From positions 1-32,077 of the forward strand of contig JADZBE010000016.1 of the NCBI GenBank assembly GCA_020852275.1: a stretch of DNA of 32,077 nt, in the 5' to 3' direction. Shown here piece after piece: positions 7,399-15,384 of the stretch. Each line of letters starts with the position of its first letter. Positions within the stretch are counted from its first letter, which is position 1. The translations under genes and the position numbers were made by a program. The DNA comes from Phycisphaerales bacterium (GTDB taxonomy: Bacteria > Planctomycetota > Phycisphaerae > UBA1845). The notes beneath the pieces were generated by a model. It had not been told where the DNA came from. It did not search any database and saw only the letters and a program-made list of their open reading frames with translations.

Positions 7399-8964
7399 GT
7401 GAGGAATGCATCGCGTACCGAGTGGGTCATGATCTTCGTCGCCGCGATCGGCGGATGCGCGGCGCTGACGGCATCCGGTCAGGCGCCGCCGGCCACGACG
7501 CCACCGGCTCAACCGCCTCCTGAACAAGCCGCCAAGGCGGAGACGCCGCCGGCAACGGAAGCGCCAACACCCGCGGAAGCCGCCAAGCCGGCAGAAGCGG
7601 ACAAAGCCGCGCCCAAGAAGCCCAAGTACCTGAACCTTCGGTACGACGAGGACTTTTCCTACCTCGACGGACCGGCAGGCTCCTACACGCCGGACTTCTT
7701 CGATCCGATCAAGAACATCCACCTCGGCGACAACATGCGCCTGAGCATCGGCGGCGAGTTCCGCTTCCGCCTCGAGGCCGAGACGAACAAGAACTTCGAC
7801 CGGGCGGTCATCACGCAGGACACATTTCAGTTGTATCGCTACCTGCTGCACTTCGACCTGAAGTACGAGGACTGGGGACGGGTGTTCGCGCAGTTCATCG
7901 TGGCACATGAGGAGGACCGCAACTTGCCGGACCGTCCGGTTGACGAGAACCGCAACGACATTCATCAATTGTTCTTCGACGTCAAGCCGTTCGGCGGCGG
8001 CTCGAACATGACGGTGCGCGTCGGGCGGCAGGAGCTTTCCTACGGCAAAGAGCGGCTGATTTCCCCGCTGGAATGGGCCAACGTCCGCCGTCGCTTCGAT
8101 GCCGTGAAGGTCTTCTGGAAAGGCGAACAGTGGGACACGGACGTGTTCTACGCCAAGCCGGCGTTCGCCAACGGCGCGCGGATGGACCACTACGAAGAGG
8201 ATTACGATCTCTACGGCCTGTACGTGACCTATAAGGGCATCCCCAGGCACGGAGTGGACTTCTACTTCTTCGGCGTGGATGACACGCGCGCGCGGGTCAC
8301 GCCGCGCGGTCCCATCCGCCTCAATCCCAACGGCAAGGGCGGCGATGTCACGCGCCTGACGCTGGGCAGCCGGTTCTGGGGCAAGACGGGCAACTGGGAT
8401 TACGAAGCGGAGCTGTCCGGGCAGTGGGGCAACTGGGCGGGGGACACGATCCAGGCCTGGAGCTGGCTCGTGGACACGGGCTACACGCTGGCGGAGTGTC
8501 CGTGGAAGCCGCGCATCGCCGCCGGGTTCGACTGGGCCAGCGGCGACGAGCACCCGCGCGACGGCAAGGTCGGGACGTTTGATCAACTGTTCCCGCTGGG
8601 GCACGCCTACTTCGGTTACATCGACCTGATCGGCCGGCAGAACGTGAACGCCGTCAACGTCAACCTGACCGCCTCGCCGATTCCCGACAAGGTAAAGACC
8701 GGCATCTGGTACCACACGTTCTGGCTCAACGCCGAGCGCGACGCCATGTACGACGCCGGCGGCGCGGTCGTTCGCCGCGACCCGACGGGGCACAGCGGTT
8801 CAGAAATCGGGCATGAAGTGGACATGACCGTCAACTGGCAGATCGACACGCACTCGTCCATGCTCTTTGGCTGGTCGCATTTCTGGGACAGCACGTTCAT
8901 TATCCGCACGCGTCCCAGCGAGGACGCCGACCTCTTCTATGTGCAGTACGCGTTCAAGTTCTGA
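7399..8964 (+). CDS. Alginate-export-type outer-membrane beta-barrel porin (521 aa)
   Basis: The start is GTG at 7399, with GAAGGAGG 7-8 bases upstream. Residues 1-28 look like a signal peptide (VMIFVAAIGGCAALTASGQA). A Pro/Ala/Glu/Lys-rich periplasmic linker follows (about 28-74), then the barrel begins at YLNLRYDEDFSYL. NMRLSIGGEFRFRLE, VRVGRQELSYGKERLISPLEW, alternating aromatic strands and the terminal phenylalanine of YVQYAFKF are typical of the alginate_exp (AlgE-like) barrel family. It probably moves a carbohydrate or other solute across the outer membrane; the substrate cannot be read from sequence. No alginate or other polysaccharide biosynthesis genes lie beside it. A small secreted protein follows 35 bp downstream. 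Confidence 0.85.
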   Translation: MRNASRTEWVMIFVAAIGGCAALTASGQAPPATTPPAQPPPEQAAKAETPPATEAPTPAEAAKPAEADKAAPKKPKYLNLRYDEDFSYLDGPAGSYTPDFFDPIKNIHLGDNMRLSIGGEFRFRLEAETNKNFDRAVITQDTFQLYRYLLHFDLKYEDWGRVFAQFIVAHEEDRNLPDRPVDENRNDIHQLFFDVKPFGGGSNMTVRVGRQELSYGKERLISPLEWANVRRRFDAVKVFWKGEQWDTDVFYAKPAFANGARMDHYEEDYDLYGLYVTYKGIPRHGVDFYFFGVDDTRARVTPRGPIRLNPNGKGGDVTRLTLGSRFWGKTGNWDYEAELSGQWGNWAGDTIQAWSWLVDTGYTLAECPWKPRIAAGFDWASGDEHPRDGKVGTFDQLFPLGHAYFGYIDLIGRQNVNAVNVNLTASPIPDKVKTGIWYHTFWLNAERDAMYDAGGAVVRRDPTGHSGSEIGHEVDMTVNWQIDTHSSMLFGWSHFWDSTFIIRTRPSEDADLFYVQYAFKF

Positions 8965-8999
8965 ACGGGAGATTCCTGGGCCTTTTTTGGAGGAGCCTT

Positions 9000-9194
9000 A
9001 TGCGTAGCCTGATGCGTTCGAAAAAGTTTGTGGCCATGAGTCTGGCGACCGGTTCCCTGCTGGCGGCGCTGGGTCCCTGCACGAGCAACGACCTGCAGAC
9101 CCAGCTCGCGGGTGGCATGAGGGCCACCATCAACGGCATGTTGAACATCGCGGTGACGCAGTTCACCAACGACCTGTGGGGCGTGAACCGCTAG
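9000..9194 (+). CDS. Small secreted hypothetical protein (64 aa)
   Basis: A clear ribosome-binding site (GGAGGAG, 8988-8994) precedes the ATG at 9000. The N-terminus has basic residues followed by a hydrophobic run (VAMSLATGSLLAALGPC), i.e. a signal peptide. The cysteine is in a lipoprotein-like position, but Pro before Cys is not a canonical lipobox. The mature part is about 37 residues, with GMRATINGMLNIAVTQFTND. Such short exported proteins next to porin-like genes occur in planctomycetes as far as I recall. Function unknown; likely co-transcribed with the porin. Confidence 0.65.
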   Translation: MRSLMRSKKFVAMSLATGSLLAALGPCTSNDLQTQLAGGMRATINGMLNIAVTQFTNDLWGVNR

Positions 9195-9460
9195 CGGTCG
9201 GGCCTTGGGGACGCGGCACGGAAAATCTGCGCGCGAAGCCGTGCGGAGTGTGCAATCTCCGCGGCGCATGCCAGAAGACCTGGTGCCGCGGCGCTCGTCC
9301 GGCTTCTCCTTCCGCGAGACCATCCTTCAACCGCCGCTGGGGTGAGACGAACGTCGCCTCCTTCAGCGGCGGTTCTTCTTGCGCCGCCGGCGTGACCGGG
9401 ATAGGATGGTCGCGCGGGGCGGGTGGCCCGATCTCCGCGGCACGGGTGAGCCGGACGATC

Positions 9461-10354
9461 ATGGCCTATCAATCCTCCAGCCAGCAGTGCGCCGCGGCGC
9501 GGGTGGGTTTCACGCGCGGCCACAAGATCATCGTCGCGTTGATGTTGGCTGCAACGCTGGTTGCCTTGGCGAACCGGGATTCGCTTCGAGCCTGGCGGTG
9601 GCGACATGGCCTCATCCAGGCGGATTCAGAAGCTGAACGCCGGCGGTGCGCTCTTCACCTGGCGGCACTGGGGTCAGCGGGGCTGCCGTCACTCGAGGCC
9701 CTGCTCGTTGAGGGTGGGGATCCGGTCAAGGTCGAAGTGATCGCGGCGCTGGGGAAGGTCGCAAATCCTCGAGCGGTTGACGCGCTGGTTCGAGCCGCCG
9801 GCGATACCAACCCGGCCTTGCGCGCCTGCGCCGTTCGAGCGATGGGGGAGCAGCCGGCCGCGCTGGCGGCAGATGCGCTGACCACGATCCTGCAATCCGG
9901 CGACGAGCGGCTTGGCCGGATCGCGGTCTCGGCGATGGCGCGGCTCAACACGGATTCCATGTGGCAGCGGCTCGGCGAGGCACTCCGCACGCATCCCTCT
10001 CCGGGCGTGCGCGTTCAGATTATCGAGGAAATCGCGGCTTCGCGTCGAGTTGAGTGCGTGCCGAGTCTCGTGGAAGCACTGGCGGACGCGGCGGTGTTCC
10101 ACGGGCAAACGCTGATGGAGGAGCACCAGGCGGCGATCTTTCCGCAGCTTGTGCCGCGCATCGAGTCCGAGCTGCACGGCGCTTCCGGGTGGTCGCTCGA
10201 ATTGCCCGCGCGGCATGTCGTGGGCGAGGACGCCGCCGCCGCGCTGCGCGCTATCACCGGGCGCGACTTCGAATACCGCTTTGATGACGAGGAGTCCGTG
10301 CAGGCGGCGATCGAGTCATGGCGTTCGTGGCTGGCGGGGACCGAACCTCCCTGA
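9461..10354 (+). CDS. Membrane-anchored HEAT-repeat protein (297 aa)
   Basis: A single N-terminal hydrophobic helix (KIIVALMLAATLVALA, about residues 22-37) is followed by helical repeats of HEAT/PBS-lyase type: GDPVKVEVIAALGKV, NPRAVDALVRAAGD, NPALRACAVRAMGEQ and GDERLGRIAVSAMARLN. These repeats usually mediate protein-protein contacts; no catalytic motif is seen. The ATG at 9461 begins MAYQSSSQQC; the ribosome-binding site is weak, and the frame is open upstream to 9176 but with non-coding composition. The C-terminal part (FDDEESVQAAIESWRSW) resembles the tail of other planctomycete HEAT proteins. The 266 bp before it (9195-9460) hold no feature I can support. Confidence 0.72.
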   Translation: MAYQSSSQQCAAARVGFTRGHKIIVALMLAATLVALANRDSLRAWRWRHGLIQADSEAERRRCALHLAALGSAGLPSLEALLVEGGDPVKVEVIAALGKVANPRAVDALVRAAGDTNPALRACAVRAMGEQPAALAADALTTILQSGDERLGRIAVSAMARLNTDSMWQRLGEALRTHPSPGVRVQIIEEIAASRRVECVPSLVEALADAAVFHGQTLMEEHQAAIFPQLVPRIESELHGASGWSLELPARHVVGEDAAAALRAITGRDFEYRFDDEESVQAAIESWRSWLAGTEPP

Positions 10355-10398
10355 TGGGCGCGTTGCGTCCCCCAAAGGCCGGGGCTGCGGGTCGGCGT

Positions 10399-10428
10399 TT
10401 GACAGGTCAGCCCGTTCGCGCGTGCAAT
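10399..10428 (+). promoter_or_regulatory. Candidate promoter for the Nudix gene
   Basis: TTGACA (10399-10404) is a perfect -35 hexamer. TGCAAT (10423-10428), 18 bp downstream, matches the -10 consensus at 4 of 6 positions. The expected transcription start is about 10435, so translation from ATG 10435 would be leaderless, while ATG 10456 would have a 20-nt leader. Confidence 0.4.
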
Positions 10429-10434
10429 GCTCGT

Positions 10435-11004
10435 ATGGAGCGGGCGCACCTTCCAATGTCCAATTCGCAAGCGACCGTCGAGGGGGCGTGTCCGCACGTC
10501 CCGCAAGAGCTTCAGTTCGCCTCGCAAGAGCTTCGGCTCGCCTCGGAAGTGCTTCCGCTCGCCTCGCAAGAGCTTCCGCTTCTTGCCCGCAGTCAGAAGC
10601 CTCCCATCCGCCGCGGCGTGATTGGCATCCTGCACGACGCGGACCGATACCTGCTCATTCAGCGGGCGCCGGGCGTGGCGCTGGGCGGAGCCTGGTGCTT
10701 TCCCGGCGGGCACATCGAGCCGAACGAGAACGCGCGTCGCGCCGTCGTCCGCGAACTGCACGAGGAGCTTGGCATCCACGTCCGTCCGTTTCATCGCCTT
10801 GGCGCGGTGGCGGGCAGAACGGACGTGATGCTGGCGATCTGGCTGGTCGAACACGTCGCGGGGGAGTTCCATGCGCGCGAGAGCGAAATCGCCGCCATGG
10901 CCTGGCTTACGGCAAACGAAATCAGGACGCACCCCCGAGGATTGCCGAGCAACCTGCCCGTCGTGGACCGGCTGGAAGCATGGCGATGCAACGGTCAGGG
11001 CTGA
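10435..11004 (+). CDS. MutT-like Nudix hydrolase with repeat-containing N-terminus (189 aa)
   Basis: The Nudix box runs from G92 to I114: GGHIEPNENA, then RELHEELGI, fitting G-x5-E-x7-REUxEExGU completely, so metal-dependent hydrolysis of a nucleoside diphosphate derivative is expected. The domain starts at about residue 57 (PPIRRGVIGILHD). Residues 24-51 are four copies of a 7-residue unit, ASQELQF-like, which the family does not normally have. The start is uncertain: ATG 10435 and ATG 10456 are both possible, and the frame is open to 10318, overlapping the HEAT gene. I prefer 10435 or 10456 because a TTGACA promoter lies just upstream. Substrate unknown. Confidence 0.8.
   Translation: MERAHLPMSNSQATVEGACPHVPQELQFASQELRLASEVLPLASQELPLLARSQKPPIRRGVIGILHDADRYLLIQRAPGVALGGAWCFPGGHIEPNENARRAVVRELHEELGIHVRPFHRLGAVAGRTDVMLAIWLVEHVAGEFHARESEIAAMAWLTANEIRTHPRGLPSNLPVVDRLEAWRCNGQG
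10502..10585 (+). repeat. Four tandem 21-bp repeats inside the Nudix gene
   Basis: Units start at 10502, 10523, 10544 and 10565, each beginning CGCAAGAGCTTC or a close variant. Because 21 is a multiple of three, gain or loss of a unit keeps the reading frame. They encode the ASQEL-type heptads before the Nudix domain. Confidence 0.75.
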
Positions 11005-11242
11005 GCCTGCATCTGCTAGGAGAGTACGGAATCCATCACGCTTGGCGAGCGGCCCGGTTTCGCACGCCCGAGGCCGCGTTTCTCGCTCGGTTCACGGCTG
11101 GCAACTACGCTAGACCGTCTCCCTCGTTCTCCCGCCACGAGCTTCGATTTGTTTCTGATGCAGTCTGTCGCGCGACCCATGACGGCGAGGATCCCGGGAC
11201 TTTCCGATGCGCCAACCCTGACGAGTTGAACTCGCTCAGTCC

Positions 11243-11959
11243 TCAGGCGCGAAGCTGGACTTGACCTTGCGGGGCGGGCGGGCGGCCTTCGACCCAGTCG
11301 AGCATGCCCGGTTCGACCAGCCCCTCCCGGAAGGCGTAGATCATGAGCTGCCCGCGGTTGTGGATGTCCAGCTTTTGCATCGCGGACGTGATGTGGTTGT
11401 CCACCGTCTTGCGCTCGATGCCCATCGCCCGCGCGATTTCCTTGTAACTGAGCCCGCTGCCGACAAGGCGCACGGCCTCGACCTGCCGCTGCGTGAGTTG
11501 CGACAGGCGCGAGTTCTTCTGCGGCTGTGCCACCTTCACCGTCCCCGCGGCGAGCCGCTCGCGCACCGACGGCGAGAACGCGGTCCGCCCCTGGGCCGCC
11601 TCCGACACCACGGCCATCAACGCCTCCAGCCCGTCGGCGCGGACAGCGTAGCCGCTGTGCTCGTCCTTGAGAATCTCCTCAAGGTACGTGTCGATCGGAT
11701 GCAGGCTCAGGTGGACAAACCGTATGGCGGGGCGCGTGACCGCCAGCCTTGAACGGGCGGAAAGCCCGCCCAGCGGCGGCAGCGAGGCGCTTAGCACCAC
11801 GAGGTGCACTTCGGCGCGCAGCGCGATGTCCAGCAGATCCGAGGTTTGCGCGGCTCGCGCGACGGGAATGAACGAAGGGCGTTGTCCAAGGCAGGAAATC
11901 AGCGCATCGGCCAAGAGCACGTCCTGGTCGGCAACGAGAATACGGGCGGGTTGATTCAC
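11243..11959 (-). CDS. LuxR/NarL-type response regulator with degenerate receiver (238 aa)
   Basis: The C-terminal 65 residues form a LuxR-type helix-turn-helix (LTQRQVEAVRLVGSGLSYKE, then ARAMGIERKTVDNHITSAMQ). The N-terminal 120 residues have the receiver fold, but the phospho-acceptor is missing: where VDVVLLDLSMPG is usual, this protein has VHLVVLSASLPPLGG. The conserved Lys of the usual GY-LLK region is Arg (GYAVRADG). The acidic pair near the N-terminus is only partly kept (ADQD). It is therefore probably a phosphorylation-independent regulator. Start GTG 11959, with GGAGGGGAG upstream. No sensor kinase is adjacent. Its targets are unknown; it lies downstream of wecB, 281 bp away, in the same orientation. 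Confidence 0.82.
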   Translation of the reverse strand: MNQPARILVADQDVLLADALISCLGQRPSFIPVARAAQTSDLLDIALRAEVHLVVLSASLPPLGGLSARSRLAVTRPAIRFVHLSLHPIDTYLEEILKDEHSGYAVRADGLEALMAVVSEAAQGRTAFSPSVRERLAAGTVKVAQPQKNSRLSQLTQRQVEAVRLVGSGLSYKEIARAMGIERKTVDNHITSAMQKLDIHNRGQLMIYAFREGLVEPGMLDWVEGRPPAPQGQVQLRA

Positions 11960-12240
11960 CTCGTGCGATCTCCCCTCCAGGTTCGCGCGCGAACCGGCCC
12001 ATTCGCCTTAGCGCCGCGCGAACCCTGCCTGATCGACCGAGACGCTTCGCCTGCGCAAGGTGCGATCGGTAATGGTGAAGTGGACTCTAACGCCTGCAAC
12101 CTGCGCTTCAAGAGGAAAACGCCTTATGTCTCGATCTTTTGATCGGTTGAAACACTCGGTATTCATGTACGCCGCCGGCCGACTTGGCGGCCCAGCGCGA
12201 CCCACCCGCGCGGAAGCGATCCCGCCTGCGGCGCGGCGCT

Positions 12241-13350
12241 TCACGCTGAAACTAGCCGAGAGGCATCGAGCAGAACGGTGCAGATGCGCTCGGCGGCCTG
12301 GCCGTCCCAGAGATGGGGCATGCGCGGAGGCGAGTTGTTGCGGTCGCGGATTTGTGAGCAGGCGGCGAGGATGCCCTCGCGCGTCGGCTCGACGAGGCGG
12401 TTGGTGCCTTCCGTCAGGGTGATGGGGCGCTCCGTGTTCCGCCGCAGGGTCAAGCACGGCACGCCGAGGAGGGTCGTTTCCTCCTGCACGCCGCCGGAGT
12501 CGGTGAGCACGGCGAACGCGTGCGCCGTCAGCTTGAGAAAGTCCAAGTAGCCCTGCGGCTCGATCAGGCGGAAGTTGGCCAGCCGGTCGATCTGCTCGGC
12601 GTACCCGAACGATTCGAGGTTTTTTCGCGTTCGCGGGTGGACGGGGAAGACGACGCATCGTTCCCTCGCCAGGTGAATCAGGGCGTCCATGATCGGCGCC
12701 AGCGTCTCGCGCGAGTCCACGTTGCTCGGGCGATGCAGGGTCACGAGGTAGTACGCGCCGGCGGCGAGTCGGAGGTCTTCGAGGATCCGCGATTCCTCCG
12801 CGCGGCGGCGGTTGCTCAACAGCGTGTCGATCATCACGTTGCCAACCAGATGGATGCGCGAGGCCTCCATGCCCTCGGCGCGGAGGTTCTCCACGCCCGA
12901 CGGCTCGGTGACGAGCAGCAGATCGCTGACCGCGTCCGTGACGAGTCGGTTGATCTCCTCCGGCATGGTGCGGTCGAAGCTGCGCAGACCCGCCTCGACG
13001 TGCGCGACGCGGATGCCGAGCTTCACGGCCACCAGCGCGCAGGCCAGGGTGCTGTTGACGTCGCCGACGACGACGACCCAGTCCGGCTTCTCGCGGAGGC
13101 ACAGCGGCTCGAAGCGTTTCATGACCTCGGCCGTCTGCGCGGCATGGGAGCCGGAGCCGACTTCGAGATCCACGTCGGGGCGCGGGATGCCCAGGTCGCG
13201 GAAGAACAGGCGGCTCATGCGCTCGTCGTAGTGCTGACCGGTGTGAACGAGAGTCGTGTGAATCCGTCCGGAGGCCTGGAACGCGCGCATGAGCGGCGCG
13301 ATCTTCATGAAGTTGGGTCGCGCGCCGCAGACGCAGATCACCTTGATCAC
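12241..13350 (-). CDS. wecB: UDP-N-acetylglucosamine 2-epimerase, non-hydrolysing (369 aa)
   Basis: The enzyme interconverts UDP-GlcNAc and UDP-ManNAc for surface polysaccharide synthesis. Family landmarks occur in order: CGARPNFMKIAPL, HTGQHYDERMS, VVGDVNSTLA, HVEAGLRSFDRTMPEEINR, VTLHRPSNVD, PVHPRTRKNL and LTDSGGVQEE. Acidic residues of the active site (in GDVNS, VEAG and PEE) and the His of HRPSN are present. Length is normal. The start is GTG at 13350. No other polysaccharide gene is adjacent. The 281 bp downstream to 11959 contain only a short CGATC-TTTT-GATCG dyad at 12132-12145. Confidence 0.95.
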   Translation of the reverse strand: MIKVICVCGARPNFMKIAPLMRAFQASGRIHTTLVHTGQHYDERMSRLFFRDLGIPRPDVDLEVGSGSHAAQTAEVMKRFEPLCLREKPDWVVVVGDVNSTLACALVAVKLGIRVAHVEAGLRSFDRTMPEEINRLVTDAVSDLLLVTEPSGVENLRAEGMEASRIHLVGNVMIDTLLSNRRRAEESRILEDLRLAAGAYYLVTLHRPSNVDSRETLAPIMDALIHLARERCVVFPVHPRTRKNLESFGYAEQIDRLANFRLIEPQGYLDFLKLTAHAFAVLTDSGGVQEETTLLGVPCLTLRRNTERPITLTEGTNRLVEPTREGILAACSQIRDRNNSPPRMPHLWDGQAAERICTVLLDASRLVSA

Positions 13351-13493
13351 GTGCCGGTTCCCTCCAGCGGTCTGCCGTCGGGATGCCCGTCCATCCGCGG
13401 CGCCGCGTCAAGGAAGTTATCGACCGTCGGCGCTTCCACCTCAACAGGGTGCGCCACCAGGACGTGGCGGGACTCGAGTCCAAGCGTGGGCGC

Positions 13494-13569
13494 CGTCACC
13501 CCCGCGCAGGCGGGGGTCCAGGGCGCACGGCAAGCCACCGTCTGGATTCCCGCCTGCGCGGGAATGACG
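13494..13569. repeat. Inverted doublet of a 28-bp REP-like element (dRS3-type core)
   Basis: Unit 1 (13494-13521) and unit 2 (13542-13569) are near-identical in opposite orientation, 20 bp apart. Each is itself a hairpin: unit 1 has CCCCCGC-GCAG-GCGGGGG. Unit 2 contains ATTCCC-N8-GGGAAT at 13546-13565, the exact consensus of neisserial dRS3 repeats. The surrounding 13351-13809 has no gene; a further small hairpin TCCCGC-TT-GCGGGA lies at 13612-13625. Confidence 0.8.
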
Positions 13570-13809
13570 TGGCGACCCCATGCGCCAAGGACTTATGACA
13601 GTCGGATCCCTTCCCGCTTGCGGGAGCGAGTATGGGTGGCGAATGGGTCGCACCGGGTGATCGGCGCGGCGCGCGGATTCTCCGATCCCGGCTCCTCACA
13701 TCCATGAAAAGGCGCATCGAGTCAGCATTCCGGGCCGGCGGTCAACACGCGCTGCGCGGTCGAGCCGTGCCGGAAGTGGTTCGTGCCATGAGAAGGAAAG
13801 CGAAGACGC

Positions 13810-14211
13810 CTACACCGCCGCAAGCTCCATGTGGGGTGAAACGTCCACGATGTCCCAGACCCTGTCGAACATGCGCCACCTGCAATCCTGGATGGACCAG
13901 AACTCGTCGATGTGATCGACGACCGCCTGCGGGTCGAACGGCGCGCAGGAGTACAGGCAGAACGACAGCCGGTTGGGATTCTCCGATCCCGGTTCCCAGT
14001 AGTGGAACGCCGCGTGGGAGGTGGAGATGACTACGACGCCGGTGACGCCCTCGTTTCCCGGATCGTCGCAGTACACGGCACTGGCGGGGACCAGCGTCGT
14101 CATGTGGATCTTCGGCACGAGCGCGTCCAGCCATTGACGGCATGCGTCGGCCGAGGCGGGAACATGGTCCACGACCCCATTAAAGATCAGGTGCTGATGA
14201 AAGTTGGGCAT
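13810..14211 (-). CDS. S-adenosylmethionine decarboxylase-like protein (SpeD/SpeH family, 133 aa)
   Basis: The length and the block GVVVISTSHAAFHYW followed by LSFCLYSCAPFDPQ match the prokaryotic AdoMetDC fold, which self-cleaves at a Ser to form a pyruvoyl cofactor. Ser65, His70 (Ser+5, as S63/H68 in the Thermotoga enzyme) and Cys89 (aligning with C83 after a 4-residue insertion) are present. The residue before the Ser is Thr rather than the Glu of the usual ESH motif, so either altered specificity or loss of processing is possible. No other polyamine gene is near. The start at 14211 has AGGAGG 8 bases upstream. Function could be a SpeD-derived decarboxylase acting on another substrate. The family call is from motif spacing only. 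Confidence 0.62.
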   Translation of the reverse strand: MPNFHQHLIFNGVVDHVPASADACRQWLDALVPKIHMTTLVPASAVYCDDPGNEGVTGVVVISTSHAAFHYWEPGSENPNRLSFCLYSCAPFDPQAVVDHIDEFWSIQDCRWRMFDRVWDIVDVSPHMELAAV

Positions 14212-14290
14212 TCATGTGGCCTCCTAACGTCTTGTGACTCTTAACCCCAAAAACGCCGATGCCCCGTTCGCTCGCGCGAATGGGCGCAGG

Positions 14291-14320
14291 AGTATAACAT
14301 CCGAGTTCGTGAAGTCTCGA
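14291..14320 (-). promoter_or_regulatory. Candidate promoter for the SpeD-like gene
   Basis: On the minus strand TATACT (14296-14291) is a good -10 and TCGAGA (14320-14315) an 18-bp-spaced -35 with 4 of 6 matches. It would give a leader of about 73 nt before the ATG at 14211. Confidence 0.4.
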
Positions 14321-14350
14321 CCAAAATTCAAGATTTTGGAAAAAATTTTC
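14321..14350. promoter_or_regulatory. AT-rich dyad abutting the -35 element
   Basis: CCAAAAT (14321-14327) and ATTTTGG (14333-14339) are a perfect inverted repeat with a 5-nt spacer, immediately followed by GAAAAAATTTTC. The block is strikingly AT-rich within a very GC-rich genome and touches the -35 of the candidate promoter on the minus strand. It fits an UP element or a dimer-binding operator. Confidence 0.4.
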
Positions 14351-14472
14351 TCAGGTCGGAAAGGCGCGAGCGCCGCACCGCCGCACGCCGGCGCATCTCA
14401 CAGCGCCGCGGAGCACCCTCCGCATCGGGCGCCGCGCGTCGAAAAAGGCTGTAAACACAGGGAAATCCGGCG

Positions 14473-15384
14473 CTACGCGAACACGGTGTAGCGCTCGAAC
14501 GGCGCCGCGAAGCCCGCGAACTTCTGCGCCGCCGGGGCGAACCTCGGCTCGTCCCACTCGTCCCCATAATGGTACAGCCGCACCCGGCGCGTGATCGCCT
14601 CCGGCAGCGCGGCCAGCTCGTCGAGCAGCGCATGCACCGGCTGCGGGCCCGGCTCGAGCTGCACCTCGTGGAAGCTCGCGCGCGCCGTCGAAAGCAGCGG
14701 CGCGAGGATCGACGCCTCGAACCGTGTATCGCCCGAAAAAACAGCCGTTTCGCCGCTGTGCCTGTCCGTCAGCAGCAGCCCGTAGGAAGGCCAATCGTAC
14801 TTCCTCTGGATGCGGATGTGATCCGTGGGGATGGGGCGCAGCTCGTACCGGTCCATCAGGCGGAAGGGCTGCCCCGGACCGCGACCGACGGACAGCGGGC
14901 GCACGGTGAAGAAGTCGGACAGCTCCAGCGTCCGGCCTTCCATCGCTCCCAGTCCGCCCTTGAGCGTGTGGTCCCACAGCGCCGGCAGGAGAGGATCCGG
15001 CACGAGCAGCTCGGGACCGGGACACGCCCGCCCCGGTCCACCGCTCTTGGCCGCCGCCGCGCCCGGCCCGCCGCGCTGCGCCAGCGCCGACCACGCCAGC
15101 TCTTCGACGCCTCCGACGTGGTCGGCATGCAGGTGCGTCAGGAAGAGCCGGCGGATCGCCAGATAGTTGTTTCGACCGGCGCGATCGAGGTACTCGAATC
15201 CCGCCTGCACCTTGAGTTGGTGCAGCGCCGTAGGTCCGGTGCCGCCGAAGTCGATGAGCAGGTTGTCATCCGGGAAGGGCTGCTCCTGTGGAGCGCGCGA
15301 CCAGGCCTCGACCAGCGCGTTGGACTGGAGGTTCCGCCGTGCGAAGGCGGAGCCGACTCCCAGAAACGTCAGCGTCAACATCAT
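14473..15384 (-). CDS. MBL-fold metallohydrolase (303 aa)
   Basis: The metallo-beta-lactamase signature THLHADHVGG gives H84, H86, D88 and H89. GVGSAFARRNLQSNALV near the N-terminus, SGDTRFEASIL and the late LYHYGDEWD supply the other expected metal-site positions. The overall layout resembles RNase Z-like or phosphodiesterase-type MBL proteins, but no family-specific exosite is seen. A Gly/Ala/Pro-rich insertion (GGPGAAAAKSGGPGRACPGP) follows the metal motif. Two adjacent ATGs (15384, 15381) can start; GGAGGAACTCC lies just upstream. Cytoplasmic; substrate unknown. Confidence 0.85.
   Translation of the reverse strand: MMLTLTFLGVGSAFARRNLQSNALVEAWSRAPQEQPFPDDNLLIDFGGTGPTALHQLKVQAGFEYLDRAGRNNYLAIRRLFLTHLHADHVGGVEELAWSALAQRGGPGAAAAKSGGPGRACPGPELLVPDPLLPALWDHTLKGGLGAMEGRTLELSDFFTVRPLSVGRGPGQPFRLMDRYELRPIPTDHIRIQRKYDWPSYGLLLTDRHSGETAVFSGDTRFEASILAPLLSTARASFHEVQLEPGPQPVHALLDELAALPEAITRRVRLYHYGDEWDEPRFAPAAQKFAGFAAPFERYTVFA

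Noticed and set aside
7324..8793. 489-codon frame antisense to the porin
   Set aside because: Val/Arg-rich antisense shadow typical of high-GC genes. The porin frame has family motifs and a good ribosome-binding site.
11222..11234. CGAGTT-G-AACTCG between the convergent Nudix and LuxR genes as a terminator
   Set aside because: A one-base loop cannot form a normal hairpin and there is no T-tract.
10149..11264. 371-codon plus-strand frame overlapping the HEAT and Nudix genes
   Set aside because: Out of frame with both supported genes; Arg/Ala/Gly-rich with no domain.
12008..13483. 491-codon minus-strand open frame over wecB
   Set aside because: It lies in another frame of the same strand as a well-conserved wecB and has Arg/Pro-rich shadow composition.
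13494..13569. Palindromic repeats considered as CRISPR repeats
   Set aside because: Only two units, in opposite orientation; no array and no cas genes.
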